Source of the DNA: a virus
Direction: 5' to 3' (one strand)
DNA length: 56,609 nucleotides
IMG/VR virus record: IMGVR_UViG_3300028615_000096
Location: 1-56,609 of that record
Position numbers and translations under genes: made by a program. This document shows, piece by piece, positions 9,101 through 19,861 of this stretch; positions within the stretch are counted from its first letter, which is position 1, and every line of letters begins with the position of its first letter. Under the pieces are notes generated by a model. The model was not told where the DNA came from. It saw only the letters and a list, made by a program, of their open reading frames with translations, and made no database searches.

Positions 9101-10498
9101 GTCGACACGGTTGCGCGGGTGGTCGACTACTCACGGGCTGTGGTGGACTTGATTGCGTTGGCGGAGGTGACGGCGCGCAGCCTGGAGGCGGAGCGCACGC
9201 TCACAGACGCGGTTGCTGTGCCGGACACCGTGCTTCGGGAGGTGGACTACAGCCGATCCGTGACCGACGCGATCAGCTTGGCGGACACGCTGCTGCGCAC
9301 CGTGGAGCTGGGCGTGCTGGTGCAGGACACCGTCACGTTGGCGGAGGTTCTGGTCCACCAGGCCAACTACTCCCGTGTGATCGGGGATCAGATTACGCTG
9401 ATCGAGGCCATCCAGACTTCGGTGGCTGGCCTCATCAGTGTGCTCATCCAAGAGACGCTGTCGCTGGCAGACACGGTGCAGCGGGAAGTCGACTACGTGC
9501 GCGCGCCCAGTGACGCGATCACGTTGGCTGACACTGCGGTGGGCGGGCTGCAGATGGACCGCAACCTGGCGGACACCGTGACACTGGTGGACACGCTGGT
9601 GCGCGAGGCCGTGTACGACCGCACGTTCCTGGACGCTCTGGGCCTGGTGGATACCACAGCGCGCGTCGTGTCCTTCGATCGGGCGGTGGCGGACACCATC
9701 ACGCTGGCGGAGACGCTGGCCCGCACGCTGCAGGCGGACCGCACCATCACGGACACCGTGGTCGTTGCGGAGTCCGTTGCACGGGAAGTGGACTACACCC
9801 GCGCGGTGGTGGACCTGATCTCCTTGCTGGACGCTACGCTCCGCAGCCTCACGGCAGAGCGCATCGTGCAGGACGCCATCACGCTGGCGGACTTGTTGGC
9901 CGCGGGCTTCATTTTTGAGCGTGACCTGGTGGACACGATCACGCTGGCAGAAACGGTGCAGCGTGAGTTGGACGCGTCCAGGACGCAGATCGATACCGCG
10001 GTGCTGCAGGAGGGCGTGCAGCGCGAGGTGAGCTACAGCCGCTCCCAGGCAGACACGGTCGGCGTCGCGGACGTGCTGCTGCGCGCGATGGAGTTCACCA
10101 CCAGCATCGTGGACTCCGTCAGCCTCCTCGACACCACTGCGCGCGCTGCCGACTACAGTCGCACCGTGGTGGACACCATCACGCTGGCGGATTTGCTGTT
10201 CCTGATCCAGGGGCTGATCGAGGTCCTGATCCAGGACAGCATCGGTCTCGCAGACAGCACCGCTCGCACAGCCACCTTCGGCCGCACCGTTGCGGACACC
10301 ATGAGCGTGGACGACACCGGGGGCATTGCGCGTGAGGTGGTGTACAGCAGGCTGTATGCTGAGACCGTGGTGGCTGTTGACATCTGCTTCCAGGAAGGTC
10401 CTCGGCTCCGCGCAACTGGTATAGACTACGATTCGGACGGCGCTCCCCTGGACGCAGTGCCCATGGAGCCGCCATTCATCATTCCGGGAGGAAGCTAG
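6113..10498 (+). CDS. Giant repeat appendage protein (about 40 x 20-residue repeats)
   Basis: A 1461-residue protein behind GGGGAG. Residues ~1-215 and ~220-480 form beta-rich globular domains with Trp/Gly motifs resembling lectin-like folds. Residues ~620-1425 are about forty near-perfect 20-residue units of the type YSRxxxDxITLAExxxREVD. The regular Asp-hydrophobic-Leu spacing suggests a long rod or solenoid. It lies before the head-tail connector gene rather than among baseplate genes, so a head or neck fibre is as likely as a tail fibre. The final ~35 residues leave the repeat pattern and may be the attachment or tip. Confidence 0.75.
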   Translation: MAIPTVEGVVTANATSGTSATPDISTIDGGSAPTVGDLIFVHLCIQDASATLDQHIDAPDGYHNGGHTYNNEVDAIFWKIWESGDDTTPTFSWPNSGDNAIAVYCIRGVDQTRPIARQSINRYDDSNFVWLSETTPVADCLALALASCDDNRSGSTAPSGWTEQVDQEAGTNIGQWGMTQGFASASSSTGTATMDIGGVGTETNQSRMIILQPPQTATPKDIRVATGSLTSPTSTGNQDITGLGFDCKALIIYGMRVNSTTVLTDAEYVHGIGADDGVTTAAQRCAGVWKDNGVSAATGWSRNGEIIAMYFVPNTTLGSPDLLAAYSRITDGFRLNWTAVDTSGWVFNYIAFGGADLEAVCGAEQGSTSPVSGLPWRPDMVHVCGQNLDSDADQLRNGDLLGLITVGYLDPQAGMGWNVPLDLNTSSALRENAFYSQVNSGALTYDLQFAQTTSDGWSWDGSDTDYFFYLALNWDNATYFPAQLDILQADTSGTGGQDQDVPRFGVGQTFTTKKLVHVVLNDPDTNVSAGDFGHGEGHVKFSYSVVDEDVVAFGFDDSANGAERRRQPDDTFLMATPPDLDSPGKIGDFVDLDTIDWATNNTTGYLIGMFTLGFIGQEYDRTATDTMGVADTTDREVNYSRTDIDTASLAEAVERVVDYVRSATDAVSLAEVLQASMTFDRLLTDAITLVDVVTYVFTPGAGGELFERTITDTITLAETIARNMEMEREQADTMTLAEAVAREHDATRPVLDTLSLLDSTQATMTFDRVLTDVITLAEAVARVADYSRTQTDVAPLVESVLREVDYSRLITDVITLAEFVQAGFIFERDVTDAIGLADSVQREVDYSRPITDAVTLAEVTARSLDTSRAVTDAVGLTEGVLREVDYSRTIADAITLVDTAQAGFIFARTVVDVITLAEALAREADYSRPLADVAPLAEAVQREVDYSRAVVDAISLVDVVQAGFIFERLIADTISLVDAVAAEMTFDRVLTDTVGTVDTVARVVDYSRAVVDLIALAEVTARSLEAERTLTDAVAVPDTVLREVDYSRSVTDAISLADTLLRTVELGVLVQDTVTLAEVLVHQANYSRVIGDQITLIEAIQTSVAGLISVLIQETLSLADTVQREVDYVRAPSDAITLADTAVGGLQMDRNLADTVTLVDTLVREAVYDRTFLDALGLVDTTARVVSFDRAVADTITLAETLARTLQADRTITDTVVVAESVAREVDYTRAVVDLISLLDATLRSLTAERIVQDAITLADLLAAGFIFERDLVDTITLAETVQRELDASRTQIDTAVLQEGVQREVSYSRSQADTVGVADVLLRAMEFTTSIVDSVSLLDTTARAADYSRTVVDTITLADLLFLIQGLIEVLIQDSIGLADSTARTATFGRTVADTMSVDDTGGIAREVVYSRLYAETVVAVDICFQEGPRLRATGIDYDSDGAPLDAVPMEPPFIIPGGS
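7967..10390 (+). repeat. Tandem 60-bp coding repeats, about 40 copies
   Basis: The coding sequence keeps a 60-bp period. Units start at a TAC/TTC codon (Tyr/Phe-Ser/Asp-Arg) and contain a GAC-x-ATC-ACG-CTG-GC core. Some units share long identical DNA while many differ by synonymous changes, pointing to old duplication with later exchange. A few units are 21-27 residues long, for example the one carrying FTPGAGGEL. Copy number may change by recombination. Confidence 0.85.
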
Positions 10499-11566
10499 AT
10501 GCCCAGCCTTGGACGAGGAGAAGCCAGCACCTGCGGGAACCCGAAGCTGGACATCTTCATGCGGCTGGGCGGCGCGCTGGTGGACGTCAACAGCCTGGAG
10601 TTCCAGATCTTCGAGAAGATCACCAACCCGCTGGTGCCTGTGCAGGTCTACCCGGCGGTGGGGCGCGCCGCGGTGGACATCGCCAACGACTGCCCCACCG
10701 GTCACCGTTTGGGGACTGGCCACTACGTGGCGGAGTACACCGTCCCCACGGCCGCGCCCACAGGCACCTACGAGGTGCGCTGGTTCTTCAACCTGACGGC
10801 CACCACCCCGGAGCAGGAGTTCCGGGAGGAGTTCGAGGTGCTGCCCGGGGCTGTGGCCTCCAGCGGAGGCGCCTACACCACGATCCAGGCGATGCGTGAT
10901 GAAGGGGTGCCCGCGACGGTCAGTGACGAGCGCCTCATGCGCCTCATCTTCGAGGCGTCCGACTACATCGACAAGGTCACCGGGCGCTGGTTCGAGCCGC
11001 GCACCGCCGTCTATACCTTCGACGGCTCGCAGACCGTTTCCATGTTGCTGGAGCAGCCGATCATCGCGGTCAGCTCCGTGAGCGTGGACGGCGTTGCCTT
11101 CGCCACCAGCGACATCATCGTCTACAACCGCCACATCTCGGAGGGGCTGCGGAACCCGGATGACCGCGAGAACCCCAAGGTGGAGCTGAACCAGCCGCTG
11201 GACGACGATCTGCTGTTCAAGATCGGCCTGAAGGTCTTCCCGCGCGGCCAACTCAACATCAGCATCGACGGCGTCTTCGGCTACACCGACTACGACGGGA
11301 GCGCCACGGGTGTGACTCCGGCCCTCATCGAGAACGCGTGCAAGCGCTTGGTCATCCGTGGGCTCACGCCGCTGTACGACGCGGACCCCACGGACCTGGC
11401 CTCCAGCGCGCACCGCATCACGGAGTTGCGCACGCGCGACCAGTGGATCCGCTACGGCGACCCCAACCGCTTGGGCCTGGCCGCGCCCGGGCCGTTCACC
11501 GGTGACCGGGAGATCGACAACATCTTGCTGATGTTCCGGCGGCCGCCGCTCGTGAGGGCTGTGTGA
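10499..11566 (+). CDS. Head-tail connector (adaptor) protein with N-terminal Ig-like domain
   Basis: A 355-residue protein behind GGGAGGAA. The first ~120 residues form a beta-sandwich-like domain (GTYEVRWFFNLTAT). From ~125 on is a mostly helical connector-type domain: a helix with EASDYIDKVTGRWFEP, then a strand/turn region SVSVDGV and a C-terminal helix with IENACKRLVIRGLTPLY. This layout matches gp6/gp15-like adaptors that dock under the portal. It is followed by two further neck genes, which supports the call. Confidence 0.6.
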   Translation: MPSLGRGEASTCGNPKLDIFMRLGGALVDVNSLEFQIFEKITNPLVPVQVYPAVGRAAVDIANDCPTGHRLGTGHYVAEYTVPTAAPTGTYEVRWFFNLTATTPEQEFREEFEVLPGAVASSGGAYTTIQAMRDEGVPATVSDERLMRLIFEASDYIDKVTGRWFEPRTAVYTFDGSQTVSMLLEQPIIAVSSVSVDGVAFATSDIIVYNRHISEGLRNPDDRENPKVELNQPLDDDLLFKIGLKVFPRGQLNISIDGVFGYTDYDGSATGVTPALIENACKRLVIRGLTPLYDADPTDLASSAHRITELRTRDQWIRYGDPNRLGLAAPGPFTGDREIDNILLMFRRPPLVRAV

Positions 11567-11567
11567 G

Positions 11568-12098
11568 ATGGCACGCGGACGCCTCATCTTCCCGTTCTTG
11601 TTCGACATCGCGCAGCTGGACACACAGGCCACTGACGCAGACCCGGACGGTGCGGGACCGCTGACCAGCGGTTACGACGACGTGTTCCGCGAGCCCGTGG
11701 TGGTGCCGCCGTCCAGCGGCTCCTCGCGCGGTGTGGTGGCGCGCCAGGAGACGATCATCCGGGTGAAGGCGCAGTTCGAAGAGGGCAACTTCGAGGACCT
11801 GGAGATGATGTCCACGGGGCGCAGCCCCTCTTCGCAGATCCGCCTGTGCCTGCACTACCGCGACCTGGAGAACGCGGGTCTGGTGGAGCTGGCAACGGGC
11901 CGTCCGCTGCTCCGGATCAACGATCGTTTGGTGGCCTGCTACAACCCGCGCACCGCCGTGCTCATCGAGCAGTTTCCGGATCCGCCCGGGCTCTATTGCA
12001 CGGAGGTGCAGTCCCGCTCGTTCGGCCTCGGCCCTCACCGCAACCTGCTGCTGCTCACGTTCCAGGAGCGTGACGTCTCTGCGCGGAGCCCGGGCTGA
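11568..12098 (+). CDS. Neck protein, head-closure candidate
   Basis: A 176-residue protein starting 1 nt after the connector gene. It is beta-rich with a long disordered-looking loop (PPSSGSSRG) and a repeated short-strand pattern (IRLCLHYRDLENAGL). Head-closure (stopper) proteins are small beta barrels found at this place, between adaptor and gp10-like genes. The call rests mainly on gene order. Confidence 0.5.
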   Translation: MARGRLIFPFLFDIAQLDTQATDADPDGAGPLTSGYDDVFREPVVVPPSSGSSRGVVARQETIIRVKAQFEEGNFEDLEMMSTGRSPSSQIRLCLHYRDLENAGLVELATGRPLLRINDRLVACYNPRTAVLIEQFPDPPGLYCTEVQSRSFGLGPHRNLLLLTFQERDVSARSPG

Positions 12099-12802
12099 TG
12101 GCGGGACTCAAGCAGATGCGCCTGCTGCAGCGCAGAGGCACCGCCATGCACCCCGCCAAGGGCCCGCTGAAGGTGGAGATCATCCCGGTGGGGGACTGGT
12201 CCAAAGTGGCCAGGCTCATGGCCGCTGGTGGTGCGGCCATGAAGAAGGCGATCAACAACGCGACGCGGGATGAGGCGCGGGACCTGGCCAAGCAGGTGCG
12301 TGACGGCCTGACGCAGCAGGCGCCGGGCGGCAAGCCGTTCACGCACCGCGTGCGGCCCACTACCCTGGCCTACCGCCGCATGCACGGGGCGCGCAGCCGC
12401 AAGACGCTGCTGGAGTCGCGCAGCATGCGTGACGCGATCAAGGCCAAGCAGGTGGCGCGTGGGGCCAACCCCACGTGGACCGTGGGCATCCAGCGCGGCG
12501 TGGCCGCCAACCGGCCCGGGGGCAAGGACCTGGCGGACGTCGCAGAGCGCCAGGAGCGCGGCTACGTGGTGGTGCTGCCCAAGACCAAGCTCAAGGCGTT
12601 CTTCGCGGCCATGCGCGCGGGCGGCGGTCCGCTGGGTTCTCGGCACAAAGGCAAGGGGCACGGCGTGGTGGTGGGCAACCAGATCGTGATCAGTGTCCCC
12701 GCCCGCCCGTTCTTCGGCCCCGTCTTTCGGGCCGCCAAGCGCGGCGCCCGGGAGCGGTTCCTGAAGCGCATCCGTTCGCATTTGCCCGTGGACTTCAGCT
12801 AG
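12098..12802 (+). CDS. Neck / tail-completion protein, HK97 gp10-like
   Basis: A 234-residue basic protein, ATG overlapping the previous stop. It begins with Arg/Lys-rich residues, has a helix (AAMKKAINNATRDEARDLAK) and ends with ARPFFGPVFRAAKRGARERF. The RPFF-x-P motif near the C-terminus is characteristic of gp10-like and virion-morphogenesis proteins. Its job would be joining the tail to the neck. The order adaptor, closure, gp10-like is standard. Confidence 0.65.
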   Translation: MAGLKQMRLLQRRGTAMHPAKGPLKVEIIPVGDWSKVARLMAAGGAAMKKAINNATRDEARDLAKQVRDGLTQQAPGGKPFTHRVRPTTLAYRRMHGARSRKTLLESRSMRDAIKAKQVARGANPTWTVGIQRGVAANRPGGKDLADVAERQERGYVVVLPKTKLKAFFAAMRAGGGPLGSRHKGKGHGVVVGNQIVISVPARPFFGPVFRAAKRGARERFLKRIRSHLPVDFS

Positions 12803-12818
12803 ACTAGGGGTAAGCACC

Positions 12819-14810
12819 ATGGCTGCAATTCTGAAATTCGACCAGGCTGGACTTCCCGCAGGCGTGGACAACGAGGGCCGGGAGGACATCTCGTCCGTGG
12901 ACGCAGGTGGCGGCGCCGTTGCGCCCGTGGTCGTCACCGTCGTCAACCCGCCGGCCAACCTGGACACCACGGTGGTCTCCATCGAGGACGCGCCGCCCGG
13001 CGCCAACCAGCTGCTGGTGGACAACGGGGACGGCACGTACGACCTCACCTTCGATGTCGGCGTCTACGGTCCATTCCGGATCAAGCTGCTGCACACGCTG
13101 CTCACGGGCGTCACGGAGTCCGTGACCAAGATCATCAGCATTGCCAGTCCCAACCGCGGGATCCATTACCCGGCGCTGGGTGAGCGGGGCGACCCCGACG
13201 CGTCCCTCACCAATAACGGCGCCGACGTCATCGCAGCCACCGAGCGAAACCCAGGGGGTTCGGTGCGGGGGTATCACGGCTTCTACCGACGGGTCGCGGA
13301 AATCCTGGAGTCGCTGACGGCGGCGGCGGTGCAAACGGCGGCGGACACCGTCTGGTACATTGACCCCACCAACGGCGATGACGTTGCTGGTGATGGATCG
13401 CAAGGGGCGCCCCTCGCCTCGCTCGCAGAGTGGAAGACGCGACAACCCCCGTACATCCAGCACGAGATCCGGGTGAAGTGTCGACGGGATACCTATGTGA
13501 TGCCCGACGACGGGTTACTGACCGGATTCCAGTTCAAGGCGCCAGGGCGGGTAGTCGTAGAGGCTGACGAGGACTGGGATCCTTCGATACCGACTGTCTT
13601 GCAGACTGCTACCGTGGCCACGTCGAGCGGAGTCAGCGGCACGATCAGCGGCACTTGGAACGCTGACTACCGCTTGAAGACGATGGAGTGGAGCGACGGC
13701 ACCGGAGTGAAGGGCAAGACCCATCTCTTGGTTGCCCCCAACGGGGGTAATAACTGGGTTGTGATGGGGCAGGGCCTGAACGACGCCCCTGCCGTTGGTG
13801 ACACGATTCGGATCCTGGAATACGACGGCTGCGTTTTTGTGCCTCCGACAGTGTCTGGGTTCTTCGGAACCAACCCTTATGTTCTTACCGACAACAGCCT
13901 GTCTGGTCCCGCCGACCTAACGATAGGCAACACGTTCGGTATCGCGGTGCCAGATCCAATCCTGAGCTTTGTCGCTATCAAGGGGGTCCGATTCCGAAAC
14001 AACGCATCGTACGAAAACTTCCGATTCGGCCGTGGGTGTTGTTGGGTCTATGGGTGCTCGGCAGAGCGGGTCAGCAATGCTGGTTTCAGCAACTTCTTGG
14101 AATGCCTAGGCGAGGTTCAACTGGGGGTTAGCCTTGGCGACCCCTACACAAGTCCTCCGACGGGAGGTACGGGCAGCGACGAGTTTGCAGATCTAGAGGG
14201 GTGGGGCTGGCGTGAGATCGGATTCAACGTTTTGCAGCCAGTCCGGTACGAGGCGAGGGTAATCGGATACCTGGGCAATGACGCAGCACTGATCGACGCG
14301 CTTGGGGATCCCCCTCCCGGCGCTCTGGGAGGAAGCTTCGGTTTCATTACTGGGTTGTTTTCGCTGTACGGAGGGATCATTGGTCGCGTGTTTCCGAGTA
14401 CGGTTGGTGGTTACCGAATACTGCTGAGGGGCGCCTCAGCGACGCAGCGGGTGTACCTGAACGCTCCATCGGGCAACCGGTTCGCGCGCCTTCCCGGGAA
14501 CAACGGGGACTATTCAACGTTGCTGCTGAGCAACTGCGCGATCAACGGCCTAGGAGCCGATCTGAAAGGATTCGCGGCAATCCGCGAAAGCGGCAGCAAT
14601 GTCCGAACCAATGCCGGGGCGGGGCCCTCGCTGCTACTCGAAGGCGGGGCCACCTACATCATATCCGGGGACGATTTGCAGTTGAACTCAGGAGGGGATG
14701 GGACGTTTGTGGTCGATGGCGTGGCGATAGATCCCGCAGCAGTGCTGACTGGTCCCGGCACGGGGACAGTTGGGGCACGCGGATCGCGTGTAGTCCGCAC
14801 CACGACGTAG
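12819..14810 (+). CDS. Beta-helix tailspike-like neck/tail appendage
   Basis: A 663-residue protein. Residues ~1-125 form an Ig-like domain with the GC bias of its neighbours. From ~180 comes WYIDPTNGDDVAGDGS, the usual opening of right-handed beta-helix adhesins, followed by ~470 residues of short strands with Gly/Asn turns. DNA from ~13.3 kb to the end has more A/T at third positions and codons rare elsewhere in the window, as if acquired. It sits between gp10-like and tail-terminator genes, so it may be a collar or tail-side fibre. No lyase active site can be assigned by eye. Confidence 0.6.
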   Translation: MAAILKFDQAGLPAGVDNEGREDISSVDAGGGAVAPVVVTVVNPPANLDTTVVSIEDAPPGANQLLVDNGDGTYDLTFDVGVYGPFRIKLLHTLLTGVTESVTKIISIASPNRGIHYPALGERGDPDASLTNNGADVIAATERNPGGSVRGYHGFYRRVAEILESLTAAAVQTAADTVWYIDPTNGDDVAGDGSQGAPLASLAEWKTRQPPYIQHEIRVKCRRDTYVMPDDGLLTGFQFKAPGRVVVEADEDWDPSIPTVLQTATVATSSGVSGTISGTWNADYRLKTMEWSDGTGVKGKTHLLVAPNGGNNWVVMGQGLNDAPAVGDTIRILEYDGCVFVPPTVSGFFGTNPYVLTDNSLSGPADLTIGNTFGIAVPDPILSFVAIKGVRFRNNASYENFRFGRGCCWVYGCSAERVSNAGFSNFLECLGEVQLGVSLGDPYTSPPTGGTGSDEFADLEGWGWREIGFNVLQPVRYEARVIGYLGNDAALIDALGDPPPGALGGSFGFITGLFSLYGGIIGRVFPSTVGGYRILLRGASATQRVYLNAPSGNRFARLPGNNGDYSTLLLSNCAINGLGADLKGFAAIRESGSNVRTNAGAGPSLLLEGGATYIISGDDLQLNSGGDGTFVVDGVAIDPAAVLTGPGTGTVGARGSRVVRTTT

Positions 14811-14821
14811 GAGCGTTGTAG

Positions 14822-15889
14822 ATGGGAGCGGGGCTGACACCAGCAGGGCTTGGAGCCGCAGGGCTCGGTGGTTCAGGGCCACCGACGATCTCTGCGGTGA
14901 CGCCCGCGCTGGTGCACACCGGCGGAGGCACGCTGGTGGAGATCACCGGCACCAACTTCCGCGTGCCCGTGATCCCGCCACCGGGCGGCGGCGTAGCAGC
15001 GCCGGTGGGCCCCACAGTGCAGGTCACCTTTGGTGGCGAGGCCGCGCAGTTCGTCGGCGTCATCAACTCCACCCGCCTCATCGTCCGCGTCCCGCAGTCT
15101 CCCCTGCCTCTGACGCCCCCGGCGTACGGCGAGGGCTCGGTGGACGTGGTGGTGACCAACCTGGACCCTGACGGGCTGCCGATCGCGGGCGAGTCCGTGA
15201 CGCTGGTGGACGGGCTCACTTACGAGCGCCCGCAGCTTGCCAACGAGTCGATCGTCACCCGCGTGACGCGGCAGTTGGTTCTATGGATGCGGCAGCAGGT
15301 CCTGCCGAACGTGACCACAACGACGCACACCGACTACGACGAGGACCCCTCCGACGGGCTCAACATCACCGAGTTGGCGCAGCTGCCAGGGATCGCGCTG
15401 ATCGGCCCAGACCTGGAGGAAAACCGCTTCTTTTCGCTCAACCAGCAGCCCGTGGTGGACACGCTCACGGGGGTGCAGGTGCGCCAGGTTCCGTACACCG
15501 TGGACATGGCCTTCTCGGTGCTGGGCGTCTCCGACAACCAGCAAGAGCTGCTGAACATGATGACCGTTGTGCAGCAGTTCTTTCACCGCAACAAGTATCT
15601 ACGGCTGCTTAGAGATGCAACGGATCCGAACTCCGGCGAGGTCTCCTACGAGATGGAGGTGGTCGAGGGCGGTGACATGCGCACCTTCGGCGCCCCGAAT
15701 ACTTCGAACATCCGCACGTTCTCTGGTACGATTGTCGTGCGCGGCGTTGACCTCGAAGACATCGAGGGCTTCCCGGGCCAGCAGGTGTCCGACACGGTCG
15801 ACACCTTCCCTGCAGACGGCGATGTGAACTTGTCAACGGAGCAAATCGGTGCGAGCTTCAACGTCGGGCCCAGTCCTGGAGATTGCTGA
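14822..15889 (+). CDS. Tail terminator/completion protein with IPT/TIG-type domain
   Basis: A 355-residue protein behind TAGGAGC. Residues ~20-140 look like an IPT/TIG Ig fold (PTISAVTPALVHTGGGTLVEI, then a VTFGG motif). Residues ~145-320 are a separate domain with a helix (LVLWMRQQVLPN) and strand patterns of tail-terminator proteins, including YTVDMAFSVLG and QQFFHRNKYL. Terminators cap the tube and sheath at the neck, and the next genes are a small protein and the sheath. Confidence 0.55.
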   Translation: MGAGLTPAGLGAAGLGGSGPPTISAVTPALVHTGGGTLVEITGTNFRVPVIPPPGGGVAAPVGPTVQVTFGGEAAQFVGVINSTRLIVRVPQSPLPLTPPAYGEGSVDVVVTNLDPDGLPIAGESVTLVDGLTYERPQLANESIVTRVTRQLVLWMRQQVLPNVTTTTHTDYDEDPSDGLNITELAQLPGIALIGPDLEENRFFSLNQQPVVDTLTGVQVRQVPYTVDMAFSVLGVSDNQQELLNMMTVVQQFFHRNKYLRLLRDATDPNSGEVSYEMEVVEGGDMRTFGAPNTSNIRTFSGTIVVRGVDLEDIEGFPGQQVSDTVDTFPADGDVNLSTEQIGASFNVGPSPGDC

Positions 15890-16263
15890 ATGGCGCAGAC
15901 GGCGACACTGATCAACTTGAGCCCGCGTCCGCGGACGATCGTGCTGGACCACCCGGCCTTCCGGGACAAGCAGTACGGGTTCAAGCGCGTGGCCGTGCCG
16001 GCGCCCTCCACGTCTCCCAGCGGACGCTCCGGCAACGCCTTCGTGCGGCAGTCGATCCCGGGCTCCATCACCGTGCCTGGCATGGGCAAGGTCGAGGGAC
16101 TGCACCCGGCGATCAAGCACTGCGCGCAGGTGCGCACGCAGCTCGGCAGCACGCTGCGCATCGAGCTGGTCAACGTGCCGGACGTGCCGCTGGACGTGAA
16201 GCCCACAGGTGGCCGCCGCCGCGGCGGGAAGTCGGAAGCGGCTTCGAGCGAGGGAGATAGCTG

Positions 16264-16264
<1 letters not shown>
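15890..16264 (+). CDS. Small tail-associated protein
   Basis: A 124-residue basic protein between terminator and sheath, with its stop overlapping the sheath ATG. A strand-rich core (RTIVLDHPAFRDKQYGFKRVAV) is followed by a disordered Arg/Lys/Ser tail. No family is recognised. Tight coupling to the sheath gene suggests a tail assembly role. Confidence 0.5.
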
Positions 16265-18534
<2,270 letters not shown>

Positions 18535-18548
18535 GGAGGAGCTGATCC

Positions 18549-19025
18549 ATGCCCGTCATCGGAGGAGTCCGCAGTTTCCACAAGAAGTTCAAGTTCCTGG
18601 TCCGTGTCGAGGACCCGGTGGCCGGGCAGCGCCTGTCCGCGGGCTTCCAGACGGTCTCCGAGCTGTCGGCGGAGGTGGCCAAGATCGAGCACTACGAGGG
18701 CGGCAACATCCGGCCCTTCAAGGAGCCCGGTCGGGTCACGTACACCGATCTCACGCTGGAGCGCGGCGCCACGAGCGACCGGCTGTTGTGGGACTGGTGG
18801 GAGCAGGTGGTCTTCGGTGCCGCCCTCCGCGGCCTCACCGGCGCGGAATACTGCCGGGACATCGAGATCCTGCAGCTGGACCGCGACGACTCGATCCTTC
18901 GCCGCTGGCTGGTCTACGGCTGCTTCCCGCAGAAGTTCATGGCGGGCGAATGGGACAACGACGCCGACGAGAACGTCATCGAGAGCGTCGTGCTCACCTA
19001 CAACTACTTCGACCTGATCCAGTAG
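18549..19025 (+). CDS. Tail tube protein (gp19-like)
   Basis: A 158-residue protein behind GAGGAGG. FKFLVRVEDP (17-26), GFQTVSELSAEV (36-47), the VTYTDLTLERG strand (64-74) and LLWDWWEQVVF are the standard pattern of T4 gp19-family tube proteins. The C-terminal EVVLTYNY-like strand ends the fold. Tube directly following sheath is the expected order. Confidence 0.88.
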   Translation: MPVIGGVRSFHKKFKFLVRVEDPVAGQRLSAGFQTVSELSAEVAKIEHYEGGNIRPFKEPGRVTYTDLTLERGATSDRLLWDWWEQVVFGAALRGLTGAEYCRDIEILQLDRDDSILRRWLVYGCFPQKFMAGEWDNDADENVIESVVLTYNYFDLIQ

Positions 19026-19087
19026 CCCAGGGCGTGGTAGCGTAGGCGAGCGCCGCAGCTGGCGGCGTAGAAGCGGGGAAGACGCCT

Positions 19088-19861
19088 ATGCCTGAAATCG
19101 ATGTGGAGTGCCCCTCCGGGCTTTCTGGAACCGTGCGCGGCCTGAAGGCCCGTGAGCTGAACATCCTGGGGGACCGGCGCGCTGTGCGCTCCGGGGAGGC
19201 CCTAGACCGCATCCTGCGGGCCTGCTGGACCAAGACCACCGCCCCGGGCCCCTACGACTTCAAGGACGGGGTGCCGGACTGGGATCGTGCGCTGCAGTGC
19301 GACCGGTTCTACACGCTGATGCAGATCCGCGTGGCCACGTACCCGGACGAGAAGTATGCGTTCGGCGTCGGCTGCCAGAACGGCAGCTGCGGGGAGAACT
19401 TCGACTGGGAGTTGGACCTCGACGAGCTGCCGTACAAGGACCTGCCGGAGGAGTCCAAGGCCAAGGTGCGGTCTCAGGAGTTGTTCGAGACCGACCTGCA
19501 CGGCACCAAGATCAAGTGGAAGCTCGCCACCGGCAAGGAGGAGAAGAGGGCCACTCGAAAGGTGTCCTCGCCCACCATCACCGCCGCCCTCGGACTCCGC
19601 ATCGTGGAGGTGGAAGGCGTGGCCAGGCCCTCCATCGACACCTGGCTGGAGGACCTGGAGGTGGCGGAGTGCCGTGACCTGCTGCGCGAGTTCGAGGCGG
19701 CAGACGGCGGCGTGGAGACGGAGATCGAAGTGGAGTGCCCCTACTGCCTGAGCGTGCAGAGGCTGGATCTCCCTTTTTCGGCGGAGTTCTTCGTACCCCG
19801 TACCAAGGGCAAGAAGAACTCCGCCGCGCCCAAGAAGAAGCCCCGGAAGAAGCGCCGGTAG
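19088..19861 (+). CDS. Tail assembly chaperone, upstream frame (G-like)
   Basis: A 257-residue protein between tube and tape measure. It contains a GCQNGSCG cysteine pair and a second pair in ECPYC, suggesting a zinc site, and ends in a Lys/Arg tail (KKPRKKRR). Its reading frame overlaps a second, -1 frame and carries a slippery site at 19771-19777, as in chaperone pairs that bind the tape measure protein during tail assembly. Most ribosomes should make this shorter form. Confidence 0.8.
   Translation: MPEIDVECPSGLSGTVRGLKARELNILGDRRAVRSGEALDRILRACWTKTTAPGPYDFKDGVPDWDRALQCDRFYTLMQIRVATYPDEKYAFGVGCQNGSCGENFDWELDLDELPYKDLPEESKAKVRSQELFETDLHGTKIKWKLATGKEEKRATRKVSSPTITAALGLRIVEVEGVARPSIDTWLEDLEVAECRDLLREFEAADGGVETEIEVECPYCLSVQRLDLPFSAEFFVPRTKGKKNSAAPKKKPRKKRR
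19771..19826 (+). promoter_or_regulatory. Programmed -1 frameshift signal
   Basis: The heptamer C CCT TTT (19771-19777) is in phase with the upstream frame, the canonical X XXY YYZ order. It is followed by a perfect 14-bp inverted repeat: 19779-19792 pairs with 19813-19826, enclosing a 20-nt loop. The spacer is only about 1 nt, so the base of the stem would have to open. A -1 slip gives a frame that runs unbroken to 20088. Confidence 0.85.

Noticed and set aside
7967-10390. CRISPR array
   Set aside because: The 60-bp repeats are coding, without unique spacers.
9131-11632. 833-residue minus-strand ORF opposite the repeat protein
   Set aside because: Mirror of the 60-bp repeats and connector gene; no ribosome site or protein family pattern.
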